A stretch of DNA of 64,000 nt from Paenibacillus sp. FSL R7-0273 (GTDB lineage Bacteria > Bacillota > Bacilli > Paenibacillales > Paenibacillaceae): assembly GCF_000758625.1 (NCBI RefSeq), contig NZ_CP009283.1, forward strand, positions 1,995,501-2,059,500, written 5' to 3'. The first letter of the stretch is position 1, and each line of letters starts with the position of its first letter. The notes below the pieces were generated by a model, which searched no databases, was not told the origin of the DNA, and saw nothing but the letters and a program-made list of their open reading frames with translations. Below, piece by piece: positions 34,981 through 45,354 of the stretch. The position numbers and the translations under genes were made by a program.

Positions 34981-35931
34981 GTGACAGAAATACCTGTAGC
35001 TGAGAAGGCGCTGCGCGTGCTGATTGCCGGGTTTGCGGCTCCCTTTACGTGCACCCAGGCTTTATTGACACTTTGGGATAAGCATGCCAGCAAGCCGTCC
35101 GGCAAGAGGGTGGCCACAGCTCAAGGCAGCCTCCATGTACAGGTCGCAGGAGGTGGATGCCCGGCCGTCATTTTAGAGGCCGGCATGGGCGGTACCTCGC
35201 TTGACTGGGCCTTGGTTCAGCCGGAAATCGCCAGAATGGCCACGGTAATATCCTATGACCGTGCAGGCATGGGCTGGAGCGGAAGAGCGGACGGACCGGC
35301 GACCTGCGGCGGCTATGTCCGGGAGCTGCGGTTGCTTTTGAAAAGCCTGGATGTAAGGCCTCCGTATGTGCTGGCCGGGCATTCGTACGGCGGTATGATT
35401 ATGAGTTTATTTGCAGCTCTGTATCCGGAGGAGGTGGAGGGCTTGTTACTGGTGGATGCAACACCTGTCAGCTTTTATCTGCCGGAGGGCATGAGCCCTG
35501 TACGCAGACAGCAGCGTAAATCTAACAGGCGGCAGGCCAGGCTGGGCTATCTGCTATCTCCGACAGGCTTGCTCCGCTTGCTTCGGAGGCCGCTCGGTGC
35601 CCGCAGACTGCCTAAATCCCTCCACAAGCAGGCTGGAGCGATCAGGTACCGCAGCGGGGCCTATAAAACATTGTACAGGGAGCTGCTGCAGTCGGAGCAG
35701 AGTGCCAGGGAGCTTCAGAATGCCCCCATGTTGAGTGAAGCTTTACCGGTAATCGTCTTGAGCTCAGGAACGCGTGGCGGGGAATGGAGCAAGGGGCAGA
35801 GGTCGCTTGCCGGGCTGACGGCGCGGACACGGCAGATCGTTGCCGAAGACAGCCCGCATTCCATTCAGATACATAGACCAGAGCTGGTAATAGCGGCAAT
35901 TAAGGAGCTGCTGCTTAACAGTTACAGCTGA
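34981..35931 (+). CDS. Alpha/beta hydrolase
   Basis: A 316-residue alpha/beta-hydrolase fold protein. The nucleophile is S135 in AGHSYGG; the oxyanion region is LEAGMGGTSLDW; the catalytic histidine is probably in EDSPHSIQIHRPE. A hydrophobic stretch near the start (VLIAGFAAPFTCTQALL) may be a short membrane anchor. GTG 34981 lies seven bases after AAGAGGAGGG. Substrate unknown. Confidence 0.87.
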   Translation: MTEIPVAEKALRVLIAGFAAPFTCTQALLTLWDKHASKPSGKRVATAQGSLHVQVAGGGCPAVILEAGMGGTSLDWALVQPEIARMATVISYDRAGMGWSGRADGPATCGGYVRELRLLLKSLDVRPPYVLAGHSYGGMIMSLFAALYPEEVEGLLLVDATPVSFYLPEGMSPVRRQQRKSNRRQARLGYLLSPTGLLRLLRRPLGARRLPKSLHKQAGAIRYRSGAYKTLYRELLQSEQSARELQNAPMLSEALPVIVLSSGTRGGEWSKGQRSLAGLTARTRQIVAEDSPHSIQIHRPELVIAAIKELLLNSYS

Positions 35932-35950
35932 AAGCAGGCTGAGATTTGGA

Positions 35951-36140
35951 ATTAGGTGGATTTTTGTCACTTATTTTACTAATTAATAGCGGAAATGATG
36001 GATTAGTTGGAAGAAGGTCACTTAATCGCACCGGATTTATGACTTTAGAGACTTTTGAACCGAAATAGGTGGCGAAAATCCAACTAATGAACGCATAAAG
36101 GGTATTATGGCTGAATTAGATGTCTAAATTCCAACTAAAT
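35951..36140. repeat. Four-box intergenic element, copy B
   Basis: Four 26-bp imperfect palindromes begin at 35951, 36002, 36064 and 36115 (spacing 51, 62, 51), with forms such as ATTAGTTGG...GTCACTTAAT. The spacing is exactly that of copy C at 57160. Confidence 0.82.
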
Positions 36141-36193
36141 TCTGACTGGATCGTCCTGCAGCTGCTATGCCCGCCGTTTCACTGCGTTACTCA

Positions 36194-36243
36194 CACAAAA
36201 GGCGGATGCCTGCAGAAGCAATACGTTCTGCAGGCACCCGCCT
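36194..36243 (-). terminator. Terminator of the mannan-oligosaccharide operon
   Basis: On the minus strand GGCGGGTGCCTGCAGAA / TTCTGCAGGCATCCGCC, one mismatch, followed by TTTTGTGTG, just beyond the phosphorylase stop. Confidence 0.85.
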
Positions 36244-36265
36244 TCTTAAATCTAGAGCTGATAAG

Positions 36266-37438
36266 TTACAGCTGCAAATTACGGTCAATCAAAGCTATGC
36301 GCTGCTGAACGCAGGCATAGGAGCGCAGCGGATCTTCCGGTGTGTTCAGCACATAGTCAAGCATCTGGTCGACTGTAGTGGTTGCTACATGCACACGGGT
36401 GTCGGAGGAGGCATAGTAGATGTAGATTTCCCCGTTATCACGGGCAATTACACCATTGCAGAACACTACGTTAGACACATCGCCGACGCGCTCTTCGCCT
36501 TCGGGTGCAATAAAGTGACCTCCTGGAGCATGGGTGACCTTGTTCGGCTCATTCAGGTCGGACAGGAAGACATAAAGCACATAGCGCAGGCCGGCAGCGG
36601 TATTGCGTACACCGTGGGCAATATGAAGCCAGCCGCGCGGGGTTTTGATTGGAGCCGGGCCCTGGCCGTTCTTCACTTCCTTGACCGTATGATAATAGCG
36701 CTGGTCAATAATCGTCTCGCGCCCGATTACCGCGTTCTCGATGGATTCAGACAGGCCCCAGCCGATGCCGCCGCCGGAGCCGGCGTCGATGAAGCCGTCC
36801 TGCGGACGGGTGTAGAAGGCATACATGCCGTCTACGAATTCGGGATGCAGCACGACGTTACGCTGCTGGGCCGAACCGGTTTTGAGATCAGCCAGGCGCT
36901 CCCAGCTCTTCAGGTCCCGGGTGCGGGCGATGCCGCACTGTGCCACGGCACTGGACAGGTCGCCGTGCGGGGCAGCCGGGTCCTTGCGCTCGGTGCAGAA
37001 CAGGCCGTAGATCCAGCCATCTTCATGCTTCGTAAGCCGCATGTCATAGACATTGACGTCCGGCTCTTCTGTCTCAGGCAGCACAACCGGATGATCCCAG
37101 AAGCGGAAGCCGTCCACACCGCTGTCACTTTCGGCGACAGCAAAAAACGATTTGCGGTCATTGCCTTCAACCCGGGCAATAATGTAGAACCTGCCGTCCA
37201 GCTCGATGGCTCCGGGATTGAACACGCCGTTAACACCGATGCGCTCGGCAAAATAAGGATTAGTCTCAGGGTTGAAATCATAACGCCAGATCAGCGGAGC
37301 ATGCTCTGCGGTCAGCAGCGGGTAACGATAGCGGTCATAAATCCCGTTGCCGAAAGGTAGCTTCTCATTCGTACGAGCAAGCAGTTCCTCATAACGCTGT
37401 GTCAGCTGTGCTTTGCGTTCTTCGAATAAGGCTGTCAT
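36266..37438 (-). CDS. 4-O-beta-D-mannosyl-D-glucose phosphorylase (GH130)
   Basis: A 390-residue GH130 five-bladed propeller enzyme. The segments [70 protein letters not shown] and [14 protein letters not shown] are near-identical to characterised mannosylglucose phosphorylases. It splits Man-beta-1,4-Glc with phosphate to mannose 1-phosphate and glucose in the cytoplasm. Its ATG shares one base with the stop of the epimerase gene (TAATG) and has AAAGGAG upstream. Last of a three-gene operon that supplies its substrate. Confidence 0.93.
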   Translation of the reverse strand: MTALFEERKAQLTQRYEELLARTNEKLPFGNGIYDRYRYPLLTAEHAPLIWRYDFNPETNPYFAERIGVNGVFNPGAIELDGRFYIIARVEGNDRKSFFAVAESDSGVDGFRFWDHPVVLPETEEPDVNVYDMRLTKHEDGWIYGLFCTERKDPAAPHGDLSSAVAQCGIARTRDLKSWERLADLKTGSAQQRNVVLHPEFVDGMYAFYTRPQDGFIDAGSGGGIGWGLSESIENAVIGRETIIDQRYYHTVKEVKNGQGPAPIKTPRGWLHIAHGVRNTAAGLRYVLYVFLSDLNEPNKVTHAPGGHFIAPEGEERVGDVSNVVFCNGVIARDNGEIYIYYASSDTRVHVATTTVDQMLDYVLNTPEDPLRSYACVQQRIALIDRNLQL

Positions 37439-38652
37439 TAATGAGTCTCCTTTACAGCAGCCTGCAGCCGTCCGATCATCTCAAAGCAGGCTCTGCCGTT
37501 ATGATATGGGCATTTCCAGGCGCTGACCTTGGGTGCATGGACGAGCGGCTGCAGATGCTCGTCTACCGCCCAGTACCATTCACCAAGCTCATGGTCAACC
37601 ATGTAACGGTCGATGAACGTCCATACGGCTGCAGAGGCATCCAGGAAACGGGTGTCCTGTGTCAGCTGATAAGCATTATAGAAGCCTACCATTGCTTCCG
37701 CCTGCGGCCACCAGTCCTTCTCTTCGTTCAGCAGGCCGTTCGTGTCAGCCTCGTTCCAGATGCCGCCGTCCTTGTCGATGCCTTCGGCCAGCACGGCTTC
37801 AGCCATAGTAACAGCAACCTTGCGCACACGCTCCAGCAGTTCCTCATCCCCAAGTACCTCTGCCGCTTCCACCAGCAGCCAGCTGCCTTCAATATCGTGG
37901 CCGTAGGAGGTGATATCTGATTTTACATTCCACTCTTCATCAAGGAATAAGTGGAAATGCTGATCCTGATCATCGATAATATGGACAAGCATCGTATCAA
38001 TCAGCTCGGCCAGCTTGACCCGCAGCTCCTCGGACTTCCATACCCGGTAGAGACCGGTGTAGCCTTCAAGCACATGCAGATGGGTATTCATCGATTTTTT
38101 CTCATTCATATCCTTGTCGCTGAGCGACAGCTCATCCGTAACCTCCCACTCGCGGGACAGGGCTTCGATATATCCTTTATAAACAGAATCATAGCTGTAC
38201 TTCTCTAAAGCACGGAATACCTCAATCGCTAGATCCAGCGCTTCCGCGTTGCCGGTGGCATGATGGAATTCGGCCAGGGCATAGATGGCAAAAGCCTGTC
38301 CATATACCTGCTTCTTGAGCTGGGAAGGGGACCCTGACGCATCGACCATCCAGTACAATCCGCCGTACTCCTTATCCAAAAAGTGCTCAAGCAGGTAACT
38401 GTAGGCCCGTTCAGCCATACCCAGGTATTCGGCCGAGCCATAGGTCCGGTAAGCTGTCGCAAAGGTCCAGAGAATCCGCGCATTAAGCACCAGGCTTTTC
38501 TCGGCTCCGGGAATAACCTTCATCTGATTATCAATCTCGCCAACGAACCCGCCGTGCTCCTCATCCAGCGTGTGCTTTGTCCAGAAGCTGAGGATATTGC
38601 TCTGCAGTTCATTTTCCAGTGCGCCAAGCCATGTTTCAGTTGTTATTGTCAT
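37438..38652 (-). CDS. Cellobiose (mannobiose) 2-epimerase
   Basis: A 404-residue (alpha/alpha)6-barrel protein of the AGE/cellobiose 2-epimerase family. Histidines expected in catalysis lie in [29 protein letters not shown] and [28 protein letters not shown] is a family motif. It converts Man-Man to Man-Glc (and cellobiose to Glc-Man), giving the substrate of the next enzyme. Between the mannanase gene (10-bp gap) and the phosphorylase gene (1-bp overlap). Confidence 0.93.
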   Translation of the reverse strand: MTITTETWLGALENELQSNILSFWTKHTLDEEHGGFVGEIDNQMKVIPGAEKSLVLNARILWTFATAYRTYGSAEYLGMAERAYSYLLEHFLDKEYGGLYWMVDASGSPSQLKKQVYGQAFAIYALAEFHHATGNAEALDLAIEVFRALEKYSYDSVYKGYIEALSREWEVTDELSLSDKDMNEKKSMNTHLHVLEGYTGLYRVWKSEELRVKLAELIDTMLVHIIDDQDQHFHLFLDEEWNVKSDITSYGHDIEGSWLLVEAAEVLGDEELLERVRKVAVTMAEAVLAEGIDKDGGIWNEADTNGLLNEEKDWWPQAEAMVGFYNAYQLTQDTRFLDASAAVWTFIDRYMVDHELGEWYWAVDEHLQPLVHAPKVSAWKCPYHNGRACFEMIGRLQAAVKETH

Positions 38653-38662
38653 GATGTAACGT

Positions 38663-39619
38663 TCACTCCTTACTATTTATTTTGGATGTAAAATATTCCT
38701 TGATAACCGGTGCAGCCGCCTTGCCGTACATACAGTAATCATCATTGGCTGACGCTTCCTCCAGCGGGTAAAGCTCAGCCGGCCAGTCCCAGAGCATAAA
38801 GCCCTGCACCCAGCTGCGGCGCCCGCTTGCGCCGAACATCGCCCGGTAGAACCGGAGCTGCTCCTCCTGATCCGGTGCGCCCGGCAGTGACCAGTCGTTG
38901 GGAATCGCTGCGCTTCCGCTGCGGCTCGGGCAGCCGGCTTCCATAAAGAAGAAAGGCTTGCCGTTCGCTTGCACCACCGCTTCAATTCTGTCCAGCTGCT
39001 CTTCCCAGTCTGTTTCAGGATAATAACCGCTGGAGGAGATTACATCGAGCGCATCCCACCAGGTCACATTGTCTTCCTGGTACTTATCGCAATTGTAGGT
39101 CAGTACACCAGTGTAGACCTTGCGGACTTCAGCGATCAGCGTACGCCATTCTGCTTCACGCCGGTCCGTCTGTACCATTTCACAGCCGATGCAGAACATC
39201 TCACAGCCGGTCTCCTCGGCAATCGCGGCATAGTGCAGAATAAAGGCGGTATAAGAACGGAACCAGTCAGACCATTTGGGCTCACAAGGAACATCCTTGT
39301 CAAAAAAATTGATATGTGCCCGCCATGTACCGTCAGCGCAGTTCACAATCGGTTTCAGACAGACCCTTAAGCCCAGTGACTTGGCCTTGCGGATTGCCCA
39401 CAGCACTTCATCATCTGTAACCGTCGGCGGCTCCTGGTAAGGAATGGCTGTAGACTGGGCAGTAGCCTGAAAAGCGCTGAAGGCAATTGCCGTCCAATTG
39501 GCTCCCGTAACCGATTTCATAAGTTCCATTGAGGTCCCGGCGGCCTCAGTTGCCCACGTTCCGCGTTTGCCCATGAAGCCCCAGGTAACGCCTCCGATGT
39601 ATTCATTTAGCCGTGACAT
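38663..39619 (-). CDS. Intracellular beta-mannanase (GH113)
   Basis: A 318-residue TIM-barrel glycoside hydrolase of the AaManA type. Catalytic glutamates are E147 in IGCEMVQ and E227 in FMEAGCPS, close to the positions in the Alicyclobacillus enzyme. Other marks: GVTWGFMGKRGTW and LKPIVNCADGTWRAHI. No signal peptide, so it trims imported manno-oligosaccharides to mannobiose. First gene of the operon; promoter and operator lie at 39672-39762. Confidence 0.92.
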   Translation of the reverse strand: MSRLNEYIGGVTWGFMGKRGTWATEAAGTSMELMKSVTGANWTAIAFSAFQATAQSTAIPYQEPPTVTDDEVLWAIRKAKSLGLRVCLKPIVNCADGTWRAHINFFDKDVPCEPKWSDWFRSYTAFILHYAAIAEETGCEMFCIGCEMVQTDRREAEWRTLIAEVRKVYTGVLTYNCDKYQEDNVTWWDALDVISSSGYYPETDWEEQLDRIEAVVQANGKPFFFMEAGCPSRSGSAAIPNDWSLPGAPDQEEQLRFYRAMFGASGRRSWVQGFMLWDWPAELYPLEEASANDDYCMYGKAAAPVIKEYFTSKINSKE

Positions 39620-39671
39620 TTTGCAACACCCGCTTTGCTAATTTTATAATCAGGCAATGATAACTTTATTT

Positions 39672-39762
39672 ATTTTGTTATTAAATGTTAGTGTAAATAT
39701 AATAACAAAATGATGATTTGATAATATAATTTAGTTATAACCCTTTTCGTAGGCGATTTCAA
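39672..39762 (-). promoter_or_regulatory. Promoter and operator-like palindrome of the mannan operon
   Basis: On the minus strand TTGAAA (39757-39762), 17-base spacer, TATAAC (39734-39739). Downstream, in the leader, is a perfect 12-bp inverted repeat ATTTTGTTATTA (39672-39683) / TAATAACAAAAT (39700-39711) with a 16-base spacer. Its place past the start of transcription suits a repressor roadblock. Confidence 0.75.
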
Positions 39763-39906
39763 GAGGGGAAAAGGATGAAGTAGGGTGGAGATTCCAATCT
39801 TTTAAGGGAAACTTCGGCACTAATCGCCTGATAGAACAAAATCACAGCAACTGTAAGCTTAATCGTTTATGATTAAATGCGGTTATGTGCAAAAAGATCA
39901 TGAAAT

Positions 39907-41991
39907 TTGGCGGTGATTATTGTGGGCAATTCAAGAGCAGGCAGCAAAGGCTTATCCCGGCTGCTTCCATCCAGATCATTAGGGACGAGGTTATTCCTGG
40001 TGTTTTTTATCACTACCATGGGAATCGTTCTGTCACTCGGCTACACCTCGTATTCTGTAGCCAAACATACGATTGAAACGAACGCTCTGGCAGCCAACGA
40101 ACAGACCGTACAGCAGACAGCAGAGAAGCTGGATGTTATTCTGCTGCGTTTCGAGGACCGGCTGGGCGAGCTATTTTACAACAAGACGATAGTGCAGGCC
40201 GCTCAGTCCGCAGCGGTGTCTGCTTCAAGCGGCAGTGATACCGGCAGGGCAGCGGCTGCACGGATTCAGGCTGAGCTGGATGAATGGCTGACTGCTGCCG
40301 GTAATATGCAGGCTGTGTACCTTGTCCCGCTGGATGAGCGCCTTCCGGTTGTGGCTTCAGGGACGGCGGACAGCGCTTTTATTGAAGGAATACGGGGCAA
40401 TGACTGGTTCAGCCAGCTGCGCGGGCAGCCTCAGAGCCTATGGATTACCCAGGCTGTAAAAGAGGGGGAGAATACAGGGGTTTTCCATTTTGCCAAGTCG
40501 GTTGGCGGTAACGCCGGGGGCACAGGCTATATAGCTATCTGTGATATCCAGACCGCTGAAATCGAGAGCCAGCTGAGCAAGGTCAGCCTGGGCATGGATT
40601 CCTATATCCAGCTGCTGACAAGCAAGGACGAGCTGATTGCTACCTCACAGCAGCAGGAGACGGATTCCTATCTTCGCCTGGGCGGAACGCTCTTTAACGG
40701 CTTGAGCCAGGCTTCAGGCTCACTGCCGACCAAGGATGAACAGGGCAAATCGATTCTGGCCGTGTACGGCACTCTGGCAAGCTCGGGCTGGAGGGTGCTC
40801 GGTGTAGTGCCTTCCGAGAATCTGATTAAGGATGCGGGCCGTATCCTGAATACTACATACATAGCTGTAGCGGCCGCTGCTGTTATCGCGGTTCTGATCG
40901 GCTTCTGGATGGTCCGGATGGTTTCGGGTCCGCTGAACCGGCTGAAAATGCTGATGTTTCACGGGGCTGAGGGTGATCTCCGGGTACGGACCAAGGTAAC
41001 GTCACAGGATGAGATCGGCCAGCTCTCCGGTTCCTTCAACATGATGATGGAGCGGATTAACGAGCTTGTAATCCACACAAATGAGACCGCCCGGGAAGTG
41101 CTTGAAACAGCAGATGCGCTGGGGAGTGCCTCACGCAAGACGGCAATGGCAGCGAGGGATATTGCTTCGGCAACCGAGGAGATTGCCGGGGGTGCCGGAA
41201 GCCTGGCGCTGGAGGCGGACCGGGGCAATGAAATGACGGAGAGAATCTCAGGACAGACCTCCCAAGTTATAGGGGCTGCCCGGGAAATGAGCAGCACGGC
41301 GCATAGTGTCGGGCAATCCAGCCAGGAGGGAGTGGCGAAGCTGCAGGAGCTGCTGGTCAGAACCGGCAGCACGGGCACTATGACCGGTACTCTCGTGCAG
41401 AAGGTAAACGAGCTGCAGGAGACGGCATCTTCAGTCATTAAGGTGCTGGATGTGATGCAGAACATTACACAGCAGACCAACATCCTGTCGCTGAATGCTA
41501 CAATCGAGGCAGCCCGGGCAGGTGAGGCGGGCAGCGGCTTCATGGTGGTGGCTGATGAGATCCGCCAGCTTGCCGACCAGTCCAAGCGCTCGATTGCCGT
41601 GGTCGCGGAAACTACCGATACGATCATTAAAGATATAAATGAGACTGTGAGCACCTTGTCTCAAGTGGCTCCGCTTTTCACGGAGCAGATGGCGGCGGTC
41701 CGGGATACAAGTGAAATTTTCGTATCTGTACAGGAGCGGATGAACCAGTTCATAACGAGACTGGATTCCGTCTCGGAATCCATTGCCGGGCTAAGCCAGT
41801 CCCAAAGAGGATTATCCGAGACGATCGGGAACGTCAGTTCATTTGCTGAGGAATCCTCAGCAGCTTCCGAGGAGGTTGCTTCACTGAGCGGTGAGCAGCA
41901 GAATGTGAGTGATTATCTGGTTGAGCTGTCCGGCAGGCTGGAGCGTGCTTCGCTAAGGCTTAAGGAACGGTTGTCCAGGTTCAGTGTATGA
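39907..41991 (+). CDS. Methyl-accepting chemotaxis protein
   Basis: A roughly 690-residue receptor with the same plan as the one at 30624 and clear similarity to it: first helix [21 protein letters not shown], extracellular sensor of about 250 residues, second helix [25 protein letters not shown], and tip [22 protein letters not shown]. The sensor halves are much less alike than the signalling halves, so the ligands differ. Start uncertain: TTG 39907, GTG 39913 and GTG 39922 are in frame with GGCGGTGAT nearby. Divergent from the mannan operon. Confidence 0.9.
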   Translation: MAVIIVGNSRAGSKGLSRLLPSRSLGTRLFLVFFITTMGIVLSLGYTSYSVAKHTIETNALAANEQTVQQTAEKLDVILLRFEDRLGELFYNKTIVQAAQSAAVSASSGSDTGRAAAARIQAELDEWLTAAGNMQAVYLVPLDERLPVVASGTADSAFIEGIRGNDWFSQLRGQPQSLWITQAVKEGENTGVFHFAKSVGGNAGGTGYIAICDIQTAEIESQLSKVSLGMDSYIQLLTSKDELIATSQQQETDSYLRLGGTLFNGLSQASGSLPTKDEQGKSILAVYGTLASSGWRVLGVVPSENLIKDAGRILNTTYIAVAAAAVIAVLIGFWMVRMVSGPLNRLKMLMFHGAEGDLRVRTKVTSQDEIGQLSGSFNMMMERINELVIHTNETAREVLETADALGSASRKTAMAARDIASATEEIAGGAGSLALEADRGNEMTERISGQTSQVIGAAREMSSTAHSVGQSSQEGVAKLQELLVRTGSTGTMTGTLVQKVNELQETASSVIKVLDVMQNITQQTNILSLNATIEAARAGEAGSGFMVVADEIRQLADQSKRSIAVVAETTDTIIKDINETVSTLSQVAPLFTEQMAAVRDTSEIFVSVQERMNQFITRLDSVSESIAGLSQSQRGLSETIGNVSSFAEESSAASEEVASLSGEQQNVSDYLVELSGRLERASLRLKERLSRFSV

Positions 41992-42001
41992 TTTACTTCA
42001 G

Positions 42002-42034
42002 CCGTGCTGTCCTTTGGGACAGTACGGTTTTTTT
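42002..42034 (+). terminator. Terminator after the second chemoreceptor
   Basis: CCGTGCTGTCC / GGGACAGTACGG stem, TTT loop, TTTTTTT tail. Confidence 0.85.
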
Positions 42035-42148
42035 AATATGCTGCTTACACGCTTCTGTAGAATTTATGGTATAAATCGGCAAGTTGGGCATAATAGGAGC
42101 CAGAAGGCCTGACCGTTCAATGTACAGGTATCAGCAGGAGGAGTACTA

Positions 42149-43936
42149 TTGCATAGGCATTTGAATAAACGTATCGTCTGGAGCCTGCTAATACTGTCGG
42201 CTCTTATTGGAGTTCTGATATTTAGGCTGGCCTGGGTGCAGGTTGTCCTGAAGAACCGGAACGTGCCGGGCGCTTCATATACAATGGCACAAATGGCCGA
42301 AATTCAAAGCGAGAGGGAGACAGTGCTCGACAGCGGGAGGGGGCGGCTCTATGACCGTGACGGCAAGCCGCTTGCCGGCGAGACGGTATGGACGGCGGCT
42401 TTTTTTCCGCAGGAGGAGAAGGCAGGAACTGCAGATGAACCGAAGCTGGAGCAGCTTGCAACTGTGCTTGGCGTGACGTATGGAGAGCTGGACAGCCGGA
42501 TCCGCGGCCTGAAGGAGCCGCTGCTCTGGCCGGCGGCAGACGGCCGGGACCCGCTGGCACTGACCCCGGACCAGGCGGAGCGGGTGGAGAAGCTTGAGAT
42601 TAGCGGCGTGCGTGCGCTGCCGTATGTCCGCAGGTATGACGAAGCGGCAACGGGACGTCAGTGGCTGGGCTACTTGTCGGAGCTGTCACCGGCAGCCGCC
42701 AGACAGTCCCCTACCGGACTGCGGGTCCCGCTGTCCGGAACGGACGGGCTTGAGAAGACGCTGGAGCCGCTGCTGCAGGGCGTTGGGCATACTGAGGTGT
42801 ATGCCCAGGTCGATGCGCGCGGCAACCGGCTCCCTGGCAGCCGGCTGAAAGTCAGAGCACCGGGGAATCCGTATTATCCGCTCTCTGTTTATACTACGAT
42901 TGACAAAGAGCTGCAGGAAGCGATAGAAAAGCTTGCTGTGAAGGCCGGGGTGAAGGAAGGTGCCGTGGTTGTTCTCGATTCCAGATCAGGTGACATTGAG
43001 GCGATGGTGTCACTGCCTTTATATGATCCTAACCATATTTCGCCCGAAGGGGGCGAGTGGAATAACCGGGCGCTGCAGGCCGCGGTTCCAGGCTCTGTAT
43101 TTAAAATTGTAACGGCCGCCGCAGCGCTGGAGGCCGGCCTGACCTCGCCGGAGGAACGCTTCTTCTGCTCCGGCGAATTCGGCAGGTATCACCTGTCCTG
43201 CCCTCACGGCAAAAAACACGGCTCCCTCACGCTGGCGCAAGGGTTCGCCGTGTCCTGCAATACCGTATTCGCTTCGCTGGCCGAGCGGCTCAGCGGCGCT
43301 CAGCTCCAGGCCGCAGCGCTTGCGCTCGGCCTGGGCAGAGACATCGGCTGGCAGGCCGCGGACACGCTCGGCCAGCCGGTGCTCCGGCCGCTGGCTGGCG
43401 AGCAGCCGGGCCGGATCTTCAGCACCCTGGTACCGGACGACGCCGGGGCCAGGGTGCAGACCGCCATTGGCCAGCGGGATGTAACCATGACGCCGCTGCA
43501 GGCGGCGAATCTGGTAGTGACGCTGCTGCATGGCGGGGAAGTGCGGGCGCCGCGCATTCTGCAGCGCGTCGCCTTCCGGAACGGGCAGACGCTGCAGGAG
43601 CTGCCCGCCCATCTGGCGCCGGCTGCTGCAGGCGCCGTCTCCCGTGAGACCTCGCAGGCGCTGCTGTCATGGATGCGGCTGGTCGTAACCGAGGGAACCG
43701 GAAAGCGGCTGCGCAGCACGCAGTGGCCGGTTGCCGGCAAATCCGGAACAGCCCAGACGCTGGTGAAGGGGATGCCCCGCAACAACCAGTGGTTTATCGG
43801 CTACGGGCCGGCTGACCATCCACGGTATGCCGTGTCCGTAGCCGTGGAGAATGTGGCTCCGGACAGTGAGCATGCCGCTACCCGGCTGTTTGGTCAGATT
43901 TTTGACTTGCTGTCGGCCTCATCCGAAGGGACCTGA
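42149..43936 (+). CDS. Penicillin-binding transpeptidase, class B type
   Basis: A 595-residue membrane-anchored protein: one N-terminal helix (SLLILSALIGVLIFRLAWVQV), a dimerisation-type domain (residues about 45-240) and a transpeptidase domain with S316 in PGSVFK, S369 in VSCN and K531 in AGKSGTAQT. It cross-links peptidoglycan outside the membrane. Smaller than the main PBP2/FtsI proteins, so probably a specialised paralogue. TTG 42149 follows CAGGAGGAG. Its last 43 bases overlap the end of the convergent AI-2E gene. Confidence 0.92.
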   Translation: MHRHLNKRIVWSLLILSALIGVLIFRLAWVQVVLKNRNVPGASYTMAQMAEIQSERETVLDSGRGRLYDRDGKPLAGETVWTAAFFPQEEKAGTADEPKLEQLATVLGVTYGELDSRIRGLKEPLLWPAADGRDPLALTPDQAERVEKLEISGVRALPYVRRYDEAATGRQWLGYLSELSPAAARQSPTGLRVPLSGTDGLEKTLEPLLQGVGHTEVYAQVDARGNRLPGSRLKVRAPGNPYYPLSVYTTIDKELQEAIEKLAVKAGVKEGAVVVLDSRSGDIEAMVSLPLYDPNHISPEGGEWNNRALQAAVPGSVFKIVTAAAALEAGLTSPEERFFCSGEFGRYHLSCPHGKKHGSLTLAQGFAVSCNTVFASLAERLSGAQLQAAALALGLGRDIGWQAADTLGQPVLRPLAGEQPGRIFSTLVPDDAGARVQTAIGQRDVTMTPLQAANLVVTLLHGGEVRAPRILQRVAFRNGQTLQELPAHLAPAAAGAVSRETSQALLSWMRLVVTEGTGKRLRSTQWPVAGKSGTAQTLVKGMPRNNQWFIGYGPADHPRYAVSVAVENVAPDSEHAATRLFGQIFDLLSASSEGT

Positions 43937-45093
43937 GGCTCTTCAGCAGGCTCGCCGGACACGGTGCCGCCGGCAGTTGACGGTCCAGAAGCTGCGAACG
44001 GTGATACAATGAACTCCTCCTGCGGGAGGTAGATCCAGCGCTGCAGATAGCCCTGCTGGATCAGCTCCTTAATAAGAATGAGCAGAATCGGCGACAGGAT
44101 CAGTCCGGCGACACCGAAGGCTGACATCGAGAAGATGACGAATGAGAGCATCAGGAAAGCGGAGGATACTCCGATTGAGTTACCTGTGATTTTGGGCTCG
44201 AGCAGCTGCCGTACAATCAGCACCACAGCGAGCAGGACGATCAGGCCGATGGCCAGGGAAGTATTGCCGATGATGAACAGGTAAATGATCCATGGGATCA
44301 GAATAGTCGATACGCCAAGCAGCGGCAGCACATCAAAGACGGCACAGACCAGCGCCAGTGTCAATACATTGCCGGTACCAAGAATAAGCAGGCCGGCCAG
44401 GACGATAACAAAGGTGATGCTGATCAGGATCAGCTGTGCCTTGAGGTAAGAGCCGATAGCCTTGAACACGTTCCCCTGTACAAAAGCGTAAGCCGTCTTG
44501 AACGTCTTTGGCATTTTATCATGGGCAATTTTGCGCCAGTCCTTGATCTCCATGCTGAGGAAGAAGGCGAGAATAATTGCAATTCCGAAATTTCCCATAA
44601 AGGAAGAGAAGGAGCCAAGCGCTCCGATCATATATTTAAAGAAAACAACCAGCCAGCCCGACAGGACGTTGGTGGCATCGGTAAAATAGCCGTTGATTTT
44701 GTCGGTCAGATCGGCCGGCAGCGCATCAATCTGCAGCTGGAGATATGTAGTGGCTTCCGTAAAATGCTGCTGGACAATCGCCGTATATTTCGGCAGGCTT
44801 TCCTGGAACTGCAGCGCTTGAGTAGCGATCAGCAGACCGGCGCCAAACAGAATGCCGAGCAGAATGACCAGGAACAGAATGACAGAGATGGCTGAGGCGA
44901 AGGGCTTGCCCAGGCCTTTGCGGTTGAGGAAGCGGGCCAGCGGCTCAATCAGCAGGAACACAAAAAAAGACAGGAATACAGGTGCGGCGAGCTGGTACAG
45001 CTTGCTGAACGCGAGCATAACAAGATACACCGTCAGCACGACCAGTCCGATGTCAAAGAACGTTCGCCAATATTTTTTGTACAGCGGCAGCAT
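43894..45093 (-). CDS. AI-2E family transporter (YtvI/PerM type)
   Basis: A 399-residue membrane protein with about eight helices: two pairs at the N-terminus, a long extracytoplasmic segment (about 100-150), and the family motifs FGIAIILAFFLSMEIKDW, PLLGVSTILIPWIIYLF and LEPKITGNSIGVSSAFLMLS. Members include putative autoinducer exporters, Na+/H+ antiporters and the sporulation protein YtvI; the role here is open. The 3' end overlaps the penicillin-binding protein gene tail to tail by 43 bp. Confidence 0.9.
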   Translation of the reverse strand: MLPLYKKYWRTFFDIGLVVLTVYLVMLAFSKLYQLAAPVFLSFFVFLLIEPLARFLNRKGLGKPFASAISVILFLVILLGILFGAGLLIATQALQFQESLPKYTAIVQQHFTEATTYLQLQIDALPADLTDKINGYFTDATNVLSGWLVVFFKYMIGALGSFSSFMGNFGIAIILAFFLSMEIKDWRKIAHDKMPKTFKTAYAFVQGNVFKAIGSYLKAQLILISITFVIVLAGLLILGTGNVLTLALVCAVFDVLPLLGVSTILIPWIIYLFIIGNTSLAIGLIVLLAVVLIVRQLLEPKITGNSIGVSSAFLMLSFVIFSMSAFGVAGLILSPILLILIKELIQQGYLQRWIYLPQEEFIVSPFAASGPSTAGGTVSGEPAEEPQVPSDEADSKSKI

Positions 45094-45354
45094 AGATTAA
45101 CACGACTCCTTTTTCATAAGACCGTTTTAGCTGAATTTACGTTGCTCCGGAAAAATGGTTTCTTTTTAGAGTAAATGACAAATTTAACATGCATTCATTG
45201 TACACGATTTTAATAAAAATGCGTCTTTTTCTTTAGCACCTGTGTTAAAATAGGGGGTAACGTTCTTTTTGCGGATTTTTCCGACAACTGTCACCCTACT
45301 TGGCCGTACCCGTAAAACGAGCCAAAGTCAACTCTGGAAAAGCGGGGAATATAC

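Noticed and set aside
36167..37360. Plus-strand open frame of nearly 400 codons opposite the GH130 gene
   Set aside because: The GH130 frame is near-identical to a known enzyme family and couples to the epimerase gene; the plus frame has no motif.
40668..41654. Minus-strand frames opposite the second chemoreceptor
   Set aside because: Ser/Arg-rich shadow translations of HAMP and signalling helices, without starts or motifs.
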